Shown: positions 24,414-32,201 of the stretch, in pieces
Numbering within the stretch: position 1 is the first letter of the stretch
Layout: each line of letters starts with the position of its first letter
From: Sphaerimonospora cavernae
GTDB taxonomy: Bacteria > Actinomycetota > Actinomycetes > Streptosporangiales > Streptosporangiaceae
Length of the DNA stretch: 64,000 nucleotides
NCBI RefSeq assembly: GCF_042435035.1
Contig: NZ_JBHMQT010000055.1
Coordinates: forward strand, 62,001-126,000
Reading direction: 5' to 3'
Notes under the pieces: model-generated
Databases searched by the model: none
What the model was told of the DNA's origin: nothing
Seen by the model: the letters and a program-made list of their open reading frames with translations, nothing else
Position numbers and translations under genes: made by a program

Positions 24414-25568
24414 TCAGCGGCCGGTCCGGTACGCGATCACGCCAATGACGCCGATCGCTCCGGCGGCCACGGCGATCCACAGCAGGCCCATCGGCACGGT
24501 CACGCCGCCGTCCGCCGACTGACCCGACTCCGTCGCCGCCGCCGCGCGAGAGGGCGTCGGCCTTGCCGTACGCGCGGCGGAGGAGGCGGCGCGCGTGGCG
24601 GAGGGCGTGGCGGCGGGCGGACGCGCCTCCGGCGGCAGCGGCACCCGGTAGACCGGGCTGGAGACGCCCTCGGAACCGGTGAGCAGCGCGGTGCCGTCCC
24701 GCGTGTAGGTGATCGACTCAGCCTGCCTCAGCGGCGGCATGTCCAGGTGGGCGAGGAGCTTGCCGGGCGCACGATAGAGGGAGGCCGAGAAGTACGTGCG
24801 GATCACGAAGCTCGACCCGTCGGGGGCGTAGGCCGCGTCGGTGGCCATGAGGGGGGCCGGGCCGACGCGGCGCAGCACGTTCACCCGATCGGTGCGCAAC
24901 TTGGCGGGGGCCGCGTAGACCGACCCGGCGAACTCCTTGCTCACGATGTAGAGGCGGCCGGTGCGCGGGTGCACCATCAGGCCCTCCGCGTCGCGGGAGT
25001 GGCCGTCCTCATATTGAAATCGGTACCGGGTCGCCTGGAGCGTCGCGTCCCGCATGGTCTGGGGCTCCATGACCTTGTAGACCGAGATGTCCGGCCAGGT
25101 GCCGAGGTTGTCCCCGGTGTCGCCGAACCACAGCACTCCCCGGCCCGTCTCGGGGTCGACCGTGGCCTCCATCGCCTCCCAGTCCCGTGCCTCGGCGCCG
25201 GCGAGCGTGAACGTCGCCCGGGTCCGCCCGTCCATGCCGACCGCGAAGAACCGCGGGCTGTCACCGCTGTCGTTGTGGGTGTAGACGATGCCCTTGTGGG
25301 TGGGCGAGACCGCGAGGCCGCTCGACTCGTCGATGCGCGGATCCTGGAAATTGAACAGCAGGCGCTCGCCGTCGTCCCCTGCCTGCGCCTGTTCCGTACG
25401 CGCCCCCGCATGGGCACTCGCCGGAGGCGACAGAGCCGGCGGTGCCATCACGACGAACGACACCGCGAGGAACGACACCGGGAGCGGCACCAGCCTCCGG
25501 TACACCGGCCCTCCGCGCCGGCCATTCCTCCGGCTCCGCCTTACCGATTCCGCCGCCGTGCTCCGCAT
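24414..25568 (-). CDS. Secreted, membrane-anchored beta-propeller-like protein
   Basis: 384 residues from ATG 25568, which has GGGGA 10 bases upstream. N-terminal signal sequence after a basic region (VPLPVSFLAVSFVVMAPPALS, cleavage near ASAHA). The extracellular part has repeated propeller-like strands: ESSGLAVSPTHKGIVYTHNDSGDSPRFFAVGMDG, AEGLMVHPRTGRLYIVSKEFAGSVY and ATDAAYAPDGSSFVIRTYFSASLY. An Ala/Thr/Pro/Ser linker follows and a C-terminal membrane segment (MGLLWIAVAAGAIGVIGVIAY) with a short basic tail. The pattern is known in actinomycete esterase-like or SMP-30-like cell-surface proteins. No catalytic residues could be assigned. Confidence 0.85.
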   Translation of the reverse strand: MRSTAAESVRRSRRNGRRGGPVYRRLVPLPVSFLAVSFVVMAPPALSPPASAHAGARTEQAQAGDDGERLLFNFQDPRIDESSGLAVSPTHKGIVYTHNDSGDSPRFFAVGMDGRTRATFTLAGAEARDWEAMEATVDPETGRGVLWFGDTGDNLGTWPDISVYKVMEPQTMRDATLQATRYRFQYEDGHSRDAEGLMVHPRTGRLYIVSKEFAGSVYAAPAKLRTDRVNVLRRVGPAPLMATDAAYAPDGSSFVIRTYFSASLYRAPGKLLAHLDMPPLRQAESITYTRDGTALLTGSEGVSSPVYRVPLPPEARPPAATPSATRAASSAARTARPTPSRAAAATESGQSADGGVTVPMGLLWIAVAAGAIGVIGVIAYRTGR

Positions 25569-25708
25569 GCCGCCATCATCCCCGATGGACCCCCGGGTGC
25601 CGCGATCAGCGATATCCGGTAACGACCCGTACCAGCCCAAGACCCTGGTACGCGAACGCTACGCAGCGCGATGGAAGGCGGCACCCTTCGGGCCACCGGG
25701 TGCTTTGG

Positions 25709-26194
25709 TCATACCGCCTGTACGCTCGTCGTCCCGTTGCCGAGAACCTGATCGAGATACGCCTGGATGTCGTCGGGGTCCGAGGTGGCGATGATCGCCG
25801 CGTCGATCTCGATGGCGGTCAAGACGACCAGGCCGTCGATGGGGTCTGGCTTCTTCTTCGGCGGGAGCCCCGCCCGCCCGATCAGTTCACCGACTCGCCG
25901 CCACTCGGTCTCCGTATAGCAGCACACCACGGCGCAGTCCTTGAGCGCGCGAGCCAGGTGCGCCGTCTTCGCTCCACCCCGCCATGCCTGGGCGATGACC
26001 GGGGCCGGCACGACAGGCCGCCCTGCCAGGCAGTATTCGGCGTGCCGCAGCCTGGCCCGCGCATCGCCTGGCGTGGCCAGAGCGATGAGCATGCCGGTGT
26101 CGTAGACGACATCTCCGAGTGACTCGGCGGCCGGGCACGTGGGACAGCCCCAATTCATGCAGCAGGCCGGTTCACGCGGCAGACCGGCGGGCAC
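25709..26194 (-). CDS. PIN-domain protein (putative VapC-type toxin)
   Basis: Up to 161 residues from ATG 26194; ATG 26158 (MNWGCPTCPAAE), 13 bases after the antitoxin stop, is also possible. PIN fold acidic residues are visible: VVYDTGMLIALA near the N terminus, the conserved RPVVPAPVIAQAW block, DPIDGLVVLTAIEIDAAIIATSDPDDI at the C terminus. PIN toxins are metal-dependent ribonucleases. The upstream small gene overlaps or abuts it and encodes the likely antitoxin, so this is a type II module. Confidence 0.8.
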   Translation of the reverse strand: MPAGLPREPACCMNWGCPTCPAAESLGDVVYDTGMLIALATPGDARARLRHAEYCLAGRPVVPAPVIAQAWRGGAKTAHLARALKDCAVVCCYTETEWRRVGELIGRAGLPPKKKPDPIDGLVVLTAIEIDAAIIATSDPDDIQAYLDQVLGNGTTSVQAV

Positions 26195-26489
26195 GGGCGG
26201 CCGTCGCCCGCGCGCGAGCCACGGCGATCTCCTGGCGGATACGCTCCGCCTCCTCTGGCGCCACGTCCTCCGCGACCGGCCACTCCACGCTCTCCGCTTC
26301 CGCCTCGGCGGCGGCGATCATGGCATCGATGTCGGCGAAAGCGGCCGTCACGCGTGCACGCCGCAAAGCCTCACTCAGGGCCGCTGAGACCATGAACGCG
26401 GACACGTCCTGCCCGCCCTCCGCCGCCGCGGCCCTGATCCGTTCGGCCTGGTCCGTAGTGAGACTGATAGAGATCCGCATCTTAGCCAC
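26172..26489 (-). CDS. Putative antitoxin of the PIN module
   Basis: 105 residues from GTG 26489 (VAKMRISISLTTDQAERIRAAAAEGG); ATG 26480 is an alternative start and neither shows a clear ribosome site. The N-terminal 45 residues look like a ribbon-helix-helix DNA-binding domain (RISISLTTDQAERIR, then DVSAFMVSAALSEALRR). The rest is a long charged helix (IDAMIAAAEAEAESVEWP ... ARATAARARRSAA) that would wrap the toxin. It overlaps the PIN gene by 23 bases if that gene starts at 26194. Size and order match VapB-type antitoxins. Confidence 0.75.
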   Translation of the reverse strand: MAKMRISISLTTDQAERIRAAAAEGGQDVSAFMVSAALSEALRRARVTAAFADIDAMIAAAEAEAESVEWPVAEDVAPEEAERIRQEIAVARARATAARARRSAA

Positions 26490-26606
26490 GCAACCAGCGT
26501 AACACGGCGTAATACAAGGCGGAGCGATTTTGTCGGTGAACCGCTGAGTGAACAACCGCGCGTCCGGCTCGACTGGAGTCCACTCCAGGTTCTTATCGTG
26601 GACGGC

Positions 26607-27575
26607 ATGGAGTACGGACAGCTTGGACGCACGGGACTCAAGGTCAGCAGGCTCTGCCTGGGCACGATGAACTTCGGCCCGCAGACGACGGAGGAAGACT
26701 CCCACGCGATCATGGATCGCGCCCACGAACTCGGGATCAGCTTCTTCGACACGGCCAATGTGTACGGCTGGAAGAAGGGTGAGGGGGTCACCGAGAACAT
26801 CATCGGCCGCTGGTTCGCCAAGGGCGGCGGCCGGCGGGAGCGTACGGTCATCGCCACCAAGCTCTACGGCGACATGGGCGACTGGCCGAACGACGGCCGC
26901 CTGTCGGCGCTGAACATCAGGCGGGCGGCCGACGCCTCGCTCAGGCGTATGCAGACCGACCACATCGACGTCTACCAGGCCCACCACATCGACCGGGACA
27001 CGCCGTTCGAGGAGTTCTGGGAGGCCATGGAGGTGCTGCGGCAGCAGGGCAAGATCCTGTACGTCGGCTCCTCCAACTTCGCCGGCTGGCACATCGCCAA
27101 GGCACAGGAGACCGCCCGCCGCCGTAACTTCCTCGGGTTGGTCAGCGAGCAGTCCCACTACAACCTGCTCGTCCGGGCCCCCGAACTGGAGGTCATCCCG
27201 GCGTGCGAGGACTACGGGCTCGGGTTGATCCCGTGGAGCCCGCTCGCCGGCGGCCTGCTCGCGGGCATCCTGCGGAAGATCGACAAGGGCCGGTCGGCCA
27301 CGGACCACATGGTCGCCGAGCTGGACAAGCACCGGGACAAGATCGAGCGATATGAGGCGCTCTGCGATGAGATCGGCGAGGACCCGGCCAACGTGGCGCT
27401 GGCCTGGCTGCTGACCCGGCCGGCCGTCACCGCGCCCATCATCGGTCCCCGTACGATCGCCCAGCTCGATGGCACCGTACGCGCCCTGGAGGTCAGGCTG
27501 GACGACAAGGCGCTGGCCCGCATCGACGAAATCTTCCCCGGTTACCGGACCGCTCCGGAGGAGTACGCCTGGTGA
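26607..27575 (+). CDS. Aldo/keto reductase
   Basis: 322 residues from ATG 26607 (MEYGQLGRTGLKVSRLCLGTMNFG); a GTG at 26598 is possible. The catalytic tetrad of the family is visible: Asp and Tyr in FFDTANVYG, Lys in VIATKLYG and His in DVYQAHHID. The NADPH-binding C-terminal region contains LIPWSPLAGGLLAG and ITAPIIGPRT-like sequence (VTAPIIGPRTIAQLDG). Resembles the YhdN/AKR11-like group of general stress reductases. Substrate unknown. It stands alone, divergent from the toxin-antitoxin pair. Confidence 0.93.
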   Translation: MEYGQLGRTGLKVSRLCLGTMNFGPQTTEEDSHAIMDRAHELGISFFDTANVYGWKKGEGVTENIIGRWFAKGGGRRERTVIATKLYGDMGDWPNDGRLSALNIRRAADASLRRMQTDHIDVYQAHHIDRDTPFEEFWEAMEVLRQQGKILYVGSSNFAGWHIAKAQETARRRNFLGLVSEQSHYNLLVRAPELEVIPACEDYGLGLIPWSPLAGGLLAGILRKIDKGRSATDHMVAELDKHRDKIERYEALCDEIGEDPANVALAWLLTRPAVTAPIIGPRTIAQLDGTVRALEVRLDDKALARIDEIFPGYRTAPEEYAW

Positions 27576-27662
27576 TCAACCCCTGAGCAGAGCGCCGACG
27601 ACCACGATGAGCAAAAGCAGCACCAGCACCGCGGGCAGCACCCAATGTCGAGGTCGATCCAC
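27576..27662 (-). CDS. Very small membrane protein (hypothetical)
   Basis: 28 residues from GTG 27662: a short basic start (MDRPRHWVLP) followed by one hydrophobic segment (AVLVLLLLIVVVGALL) and a basic tail. AGGGTAGAGAC upstream can serve as a weak ribosome site. Its stop abuts the stop of the convergent aldo/keto reductase (1 base between them). The composition and position fit a real small membrane peptide, but only conservation could prove it. Confidence 0.4.
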   Translation of the reverse strand: MDRPRHWVLPAVLVLLLLIVVVGALLRG

Positions 27663-27994
27663 GTCTCTACCCTAATGGGTGGGTCTCCCGGCGCTCGTAT
27701 CGCGCTGAAGGCCGAGCTCACCAGGGACCAAAGTCACCGGCCCACCATGCGTACGGCCTCGTGCCGTCAGTGGGCGCCCGCCCCGGGGACGCCTCATCAC
27801 CTCCCCGGGGTGTGCAAACCTTCACGGATGACAGGCGTAGGGCTCGCGCGGGACAGATGTCACGCGGCGGCGGGTGGAACCGAGGACCACGCAACCTGGC
27901 TCGCCACGGACGTCGGCCGTCACTGGAGACCGTCAGGATCTGACGGGACGTGATGCCCGATGTCGACACCTGCCTCACCCCTGAGGAGGCGGAC
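27663..27994. other. Intergenic region with a GC-rich hairpin
   Basis: No convincing gene. It contains two CCCCGGGG palindromes at 27781-27788 and 27803-27810 that can pair into an 8-base stem with a 14-base loop. The rest is unremarkable apart from being the left approach to the thpR-flanked island. Confidence 0.4.
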
Positions 27995-28399
27995 GTGGCT
28001 ACCAACGTCTGCTTCGACTCCCTCGACGCGCTACGTCAATTCGTAGAAGATCGATTCCTGGGGAAAGAGGCTGTTCTGACCCTCGCCAGAGACGATCGGA
28101 CCGCAGACCACTGGACTCGGGTCGAAGTCACCGAAAACTTGATCACAGCAGTCGAGGAGTTCCTCAACAGCATCATCAGAAGTGTCGACGAGGTGGCGGA
28201 CACCGACCGGCGGGTCAGCGCCAAGCTAGCCGGGCTTGAGGCCGCGGCCTCTGAACTGGTCGACGCTTGGATATCCGTAACGGCATGGCCGCCGCTCAGG
28301 GCGCCAGGGGGTACGCCTCGAGGGGTTCGTAGCGTACGGACGAGCCGAGGTGGCTGCGGACCAGGTGTACAGCGTCGGCCCGCCACCGCAGGCCGCTGA
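27995..28399 (+). CDS. Unknown protein, C-terminally fused to antisense thpR repeat
   Basis: 134 residues from GTG 27995, which follows an ideal ribosome site (GAGGAGG, 5-base spacing). Residues 1-95 look like a real acidic alpha-helical protein (FDSLDALRQFVEDRFLGKEAVLTLARDD, then VTENLITAVEEFLNSIIRSVDEV) with no family I recognise. From about residue 105 the frame runs through the left copy of the thpR 3' repeat in antisense, giving a Gly/Arg-rich tail (GTPRGVRSVRTSRGGCG). The original C terminus was therefore probably lost when the repeat junction formed. Confidence 0.55.
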   Translation: MATNVCFDSLDALRQFVEDRFLGKEAVLTLARDDRTADHWTRVEVTENLITAVEEFLNSIIRSVDEVADTDRRVSAKLAGLEAAASELVDAWISVTAWPPLRAPGGTPRGVRSVRTSRGGCGPGVQRRPATAGR

Positions 28400-28436
28400 A
28401 CGAGCTCAGCGAGCCGACGAGATCACGCAGATCGCC
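28309..28436. repeat. Left copy of the thpR 3'-end direct repeat
   Basis: 28309-28418 matches 32215-32324 with one mismatch in 110 bases (A for G at 28371). Similarity continues to 28436 with about 5 differences in 18 bases, which are mostly silent in the thpR frame (DLRDLVG kept). On the minus strand it encodes the last ~42 residues of ThpR (LSSFSGLRWRADAVHLVRSH...YPLAP) without the rest of the gene. Candidate attachment site or duplication boundary. Confidence 0.85.
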
Positions 28437-28484
28437 GACAGCCACCGGCTTCGACTAGTTATGGCGGTCTATTCGCACTACTCC

Positions 28485-30641
28485 CTAGTCTGCGACGGGG
28501 CGCCACCTTGATGCCAGTCGGAGTGAACTAAGCCCCCCCGCCAGTCCAAGGGCCAGAGAAATCATCCCTGACACGATTACAATACTGAAGAGCCAGGCCC
28601 AGGAAAACTGCCCAGATCTGGAAAGACCGACAAAGAATAAGCCATGCCATGTCGCAACTCCTGCCCCGGTGACCACCGCGACCAGGCCCGGCACGGTAAG
28701 GTTCCACAACGCGATACCCATTAAGAACCGCCGCCCCTGAGTGAGAACCGCCACGGGGGATAGGGACCGGCTAAGTGCTATGAACTCGGCAGCGGCGCTC
28801 AACATCATCACCACTACGAGAATGGCCATCATAACCGATACGAGCAGAACCACCCATCTGGCCATCGCAACAAGGTTCTGATCACCCCAGGCCCATATCT
28901 CGCCCGGCCGTACCACCGTTGCCACGCCGAAGAATTGCGACGCCGCAGCCTTCACAGAAGGTGCCAGGTCCATGGTACCGATCGGCGACAGTAGCACCAG
29001 ATCCAGATTCTGAATCTCCGGCCACCGATTGCGGACGTCGGTCAGGTGAACGCGAACACCGGTCTCTGCTCCGGTAACTTCCGTGAGCGACCGGGCGCGC
29101 AAATCCCCGCCGCCGAGGTCCACCGTCCGGGCGCATTCCAGGCCGATGGAAGTCAATTCCGCACAGCTTCCCCACAGTTCGCCCGGCTCGTCAGGGTTCC
29201 CTTGTGTGACAGCCAACCAATGAGTATCCCTGGGCAACCCATCGGCAAACGCAGCAACCGCATCAGGGGTCAGGTACGGCGAAGAGACAAAGAGCACGCT
29301 GTCCCTTATCTCACTCTGCTGGAGGCGGGACTGTGCTGCGGGCTCCTCAAGCCGGCTGGTCCATACCTGTGCTTGCACCAGCACACCTATACCGATGATC
29401 AAGGAAGCCGTGATCCGAATTATCACACCGGGCTTGGCAACCGCCCAGCGGCCACCAATTAACATCGCCACCCACCCAGCATGGCGGCCTCGTCTCGTCA
29501 GCCACTCGCCCAGTCGCTGAACCATAAGTGCCGCTGCAGACGGTAGAGCCGCCCACAGCAGTGCCGTACCGCCTAGATAAGCCGCAAAACCGCCCAGCCG
29601 TGGCATGTATGGAGTGGCGGCAATGGTCACTAGCCCTAACAAGCCGAAAAACAATCTCCATCGCGGGACTCGTCGGAGCGGAACCAGATACGCGTTCGCC
29701 CTTCCGAGCGCCGAGGTGCGGTGGAGCAGGACGACTGCCAGCAGTATCACGAGCACGGACACGGCAACGGCCGTCGGCACACCCCACACCCAAGACCGGA
29801 CATCATCTGGGTTTACCACGAAACCAGTCGCTGGTAAACGGAGAGGAATGAAAGTCGATGCGATGAACGGAAGTGTGCCGACGATCGCACCAATAAAGGC
29901 AGGGGCAGCGGCCTCGCCAATATTCACCAGTGCTCGGTGTCGCCACGTAGCCCCGAGCACAGCTAACAACGCGATACGCCGGTCCCTAGCCGCCGACCCC
30001 AAACGCGCAGCTATCACGATCAGGACCATCGTGGCAAAGCCCAAAGTAGCGAGTAGCATGACCAGGAACTGACCGATCGGGGCAGCATCCCGAGAATCAC
30101 CTAGGGGTAGGGAATCCGCACCGAAACGCCTGATGCCGAACCACCCGCCTTCTCGAGTAGCCTCAACGTTGGGCCTTACGTAAGCAAATCTCTCGTTCGG
30201 ATAAGCAAGTCCTTCACTGCCAATGTGGCCAACAACCCGCCCATAGCGTGAGCCGATCTCCTCCGCTACGCCGACTCGCGCCAATTCGGGTGACAAGAAC
30301 ACCTCGCCCGGGCCTGGCCATCGTGGCAGGCCGGGTGGCGGCTTGATCGCGCTTGAAAGCGGCACGACATAGACCACAGCGTGCGATACTCCGCCAATGG
30401 AGTCGTTTACCTCTTTGACCATCGCCGCCGGGTGGCGATGGGACAGTGCCCATCCACGAGCGAAATCACGCTGAGCCCGTCCGTCGTAGGTGGCTACTGC
30501 GGCAATAACGGAGAGGAATGTCGCGGTCAGTGCCGCCGCAGCCATCATGAGGCCTGCGAACCGTATCTTGCTGCCGTGAGTCCCCGACCCAGCGGAAAAC
30601 CCGACGCGCAACAAATGGTACCTCAGCGCTGCGCGCGTCAT
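28485..30641 (-). CDS. FtsX-like ABC transporter permease
   Basis: 718 residues; ATG 30641 overlaps the ATPase stop (ATGA). Membrane segments by hydrophobicity lie near residues 30-50, 205-230, 255-280, 300-330, 345-365, 375-400, 430-450, 595-620, 645-670 and 685-710, that is, two FtsX/MacB-like permease halves with large extracytoplasmic loops (one with LFVSSPYLTPDAVAAFADGLPRD). G+C content is visibly lower than in flanking genes: 28801-28860 has 29 G or C of 60. With the ATPase it forms a two-gene exporter or lipoprotein/peptide-handling system of the resistance or signalling type. Substrate unknown; lies inside the thpR-flanked island. Confidence 0.87.
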   Translation of the reverse strand: MTRAALRYHLLRVGFSAGSGTHGSKIRFAGLMMAAAALTATFLSVIAAVATYDGRAQRDFARGWALSHRHPAAMVKEVNDSIGGVSHAVVYVVPLSSAIKPPPGLPRWPGPGEVFLSPELARVGVAEEIGSRYGRVVGHIGSEGLAYPNERFAYVRPNVEATREGGWFGIRRFGADSLPLGDSRDAAPIGQFLVMLLATLGFATMVLIVIAARLGSAARDRRIALLAVLGATWRHRALVNIGEAAAPAFIGAIVGTLPFIASTFIPLRLPATGFVVNPDDVRSWVWGVPTAVAVSVLVILLAVVLLHRTSALGRANAYLVPLRRVPRWRLFFGLLGLVTIAATPYMPRLGGFAAYLGGTALLWAALPSAAALMVQRLGEWLTRRGRHAGWVAMLIGGRWAVAKPGVIIRITASLIIGIGVLVQAQVWTSRLEEPAAQSRLQQSEIRDSVLFVSSPYLTPDAVAAFADGLPRDTHWLAVTQGNPDEPGELWGSCAELTSIGLECARTVDLGGGDLRARSLTEVTGAETGVRVHLTDVRNRWPEIQNLDLVLLSPIGTMDLAPSVKAAASQFFGVATVVRPGEIWAWGDQNLVAMARWVVLLVSVMMAILVVVMMLSAAAEFIALSRSLSPVAVLTQGRRFLMGIALWNLTVPGLVAVVTGAGVATWHGLFFVGLSRSGQFSWAWLFSIVIVSGMISLALGLAGGLSSLRLASRWRPVAD

Positions 30642-31321
30642 GCTGCAGCCTCCAGCAGACGGTCCTGCCGCAGGCGGAACGTCCGATCGGCTCGTCGTGC
30701 TACGGCATCGTCGTGCGTCACCACCAGGAGAGCACAACTGTGCTTGCCGGGCAGACCGAAGAGAAGATCGGCGACGGATTCACGGCTTTCATAGTCGAGC
30801 GCCCCGGTCGGCTCGTCAGCCAACAACAAAGCAGGATTTGTGATCAGGGCTCTCGCCACAGCTGTCCGCTGCCGCTCTCCGCCTGACAGCATGCCCGCCG
30901 GAGTGGCCGTCGATGGCACACCCAGCTCACGAAGAAGGCCTTCCGCATGCTCATAGGCAGCATTTCGCCGCTGCCCGGCCAGCAGAGCCGCGATGGCGAC
31001 GTTGTCGATCGCCGATAGTTCGGAGAGCAACTCCCCGAACTGGAAGACCATCCCGACGTGTTGCTGACGGACCGCGGCAAGCCGACGTGCCGACAAGGAT
31101 GAGAGATTGTGGCCACATACTTCGACTCTGCCGGTGGCGGGCCGGGTCAGACCCATGATGCAGTTCAGAAGTGTCGTCTTTCCGCTACCACTAGGCCCTT
31201 GTAGGGCAACCGACTCGCCCGAACGGATCGCCAAATCAAGGTTGTCAAAGAGTGGAGAATCAGAGACTGCGTAGCTCATCTCAGCGATCTTCAGTACGAT
31301 TGAGCTACGGAGAGGGGACAT
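30638..31321 (-). CDS. ABC transporter ATP-binding protein (LolD/MacB type)
   Basis: 227 residues from ATG 31321, 11 bases after GGAAGG; a GTG at 31333 is less likely. Walker A GPSGSGKTT, Q loop VFQFGELLSELS, signature MLSGGERQRTAVARAL, Walker B ALLLADEPTGALD and H loop VVTHDD are all intact. The ALD after Walker B and the overall length place it with the LolD/FtsE/MacB ATPases that drive FtsX-type permeases. It is coupled to the permease by an ATGA overlap. Located in the lower-GC island. Confidence 0.95.
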   Translation of the reverse strand: MSPLRSSIVLKIAEMSYAVSDSPLFDNLDLAIRSGESVALQGPSGSGKTTLLNCIMGLTRPATGRVEVCGHNLSSLSARRLAAVRQQHVGMVFQFGELLSELSAIDNVAIAALLAGQRRNAAYEHAEGLLRELGVPSTATPAGMLSGGERQRTAVARALITNPALLLADEPTGALDYESRESVADLLFGLPGKHSCALLVVTHDDAVARRADRTFRLRQDRLLEAAA

Positions 31322-31343
31322 TATGGAGTACACCTTCCAGATG

Positions 31344-31379
31344 AGGAAGTGGGGCCGAAGAATTTCAGCCCCACTTCCT
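31344..31379 (-). terminator. 12-bp perfect stem-loop between secreted-protein gene and ABC genes
   Basis: AGGAAGTGGGGC at 31344-31355 pairs perfectly with GCCCCACTTCCT at 31368-31379 around a 12-base loop. It lies 23 bases after the end of the interrupted secreted-protein gene and 23 bases before the ATPase start, so it may terminate the first or attenuate the second. Confidence 0.65.
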
Positions 31380-31402
31380 TTCCCAGCTCGGTCGATTAAC
31401 GG

Positions 31403-31765
31403 TTACCCGTGATTGCCCGTCACCCAGCCGCTGCAGCGGTCGGGAAGGGCAATGACAGTGACGCAAGCGCGAAGGTCGATTACCGTGGTCCCCGTCCCTG
31501 ACTGCACAGTCGTGCCCGCCGCCTTGTTGTTGAGAACACGCACGGTGCTGACTGCGGCGCTACGGTAGTACTGCGCGTACACCGCGTCGGGGTTGGTTTG
31601 TCAACTGTTGTTGGTGAGCTTGACCACTCCATTGGCAGCGGTCCAGGCGTAGGCCGAATCCTTCTGCGCGGTCAGCGCAAGCGCTGCCAGCGACGGCGTC
31701 AGCGCGCCCACCGCCAACATGCTGCCAGCCAGAACGGCCGCACCACGGATCAGGCGGGATCCCAT
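31403..31765 (-). pseudogene. Small secreted protein gene interrupted by in-frame TGA
   Basis: ATG 31765 has GGAG 7 bases upstream. Fifty-four codons give a clear signal peptide (MGSRLIRGAAVLAGSMLAVG...SLAALA) and KDSAYAWTAANGVVKLTNNS, then a TGA at 31601-31603. The same frame continues without a stop for 65 more codons to TAA at 31403. That half is a convincing extracellular domain (QTNPDAVYAQYYRSAAVSTV, VLNNKAAGTTVQSGTGTTVI) with two Cys near the end. The 120-residue whole resembles small secreted actinomycete proteins of unknown role. It sits just upstream of the ABC pair and may have been its partner. Confidence 0.7.
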
Positions 31766-31807
31766 TTTGTGCTCCACCGATGTATCTTTTCGGTTGTGTC
31801 AACGCCG

Positions 31808-31843
31808 CGCTGCGGGTCGGCCGTGGAAATCTGACCCGCAGCG
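31808..31843. promoter_or_regulatory. 11-bp perfect inverted repeat
   Basis: CGCTGCGGGTC at 31808-31818 pairs with GACCCGCAGCG at 31833-31843 around a 14-base loop. It lies 43 bases upstream of the secreted-protein start and between it and the transposase remnant. It could be an operator, a terminator or a leftover transposon end. Confidence 0.45.
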
Positions 31844-31973
31844 TCGACACCAAGATTGTATCGATTACACATAAAGAGTCAATTCCTCACAGGATGGAAA
31901 TGGTCCTACATATGCCACAGCCCTCAACAGGGCCGTCACAGGGCCGTTGACCGGGACCACTGCGTCCTCGATT

Positions 31974-32165
31974 CGTGCGACGGAGTAGCTGAAGGCCGTG
32001 GTCGGGATGTGCTCGGCGGCGGTCGGTGGCCGTTGCGATTTCGTCCCAGCCGATCAGGCGGGGCAGGCCGATCGCATGGTTGCGGAGAGTCACCTCACCC
32101 ATGGCGAGGGACCGGCCCGGACTATTTGAGTGGTCCTCGCGGCAGATGGCGTCGCGGACGTTTCG
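31974..32165 (-). pseudogene. C-terminal remnant of a DDE transposase (ISAs1-like)
   Basis: An uninterrupted minus-strand stretch of 64 codons reads NVRDAICREDHSNS, then TLRNHAIGLPRLIGWDEIAT and RRAHPDHGLQLLRRT. This matches the C-terminal tail of ISAs1-family transposases (VRDVTxxEDxSQxRTG, LRNxAIxLLRLAG, R-DP--AL-LL). The catalytic core and both ends are missing. It adjoins the right copy of the thpR repeat, so it marks a past insertion at the island border. Confidence 0.6.
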
Positions 32166-32201
32166 AGGCTTCTGCGAGCCGTTCACGGCGACCCTTGAGG
32201 G

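Noticed and set aside
26490..27332. Upstream extension of the antitoxin frame
   Set aside because: It is antisense to the aldo/keto reductase, whose catalytic tetrad is intact.
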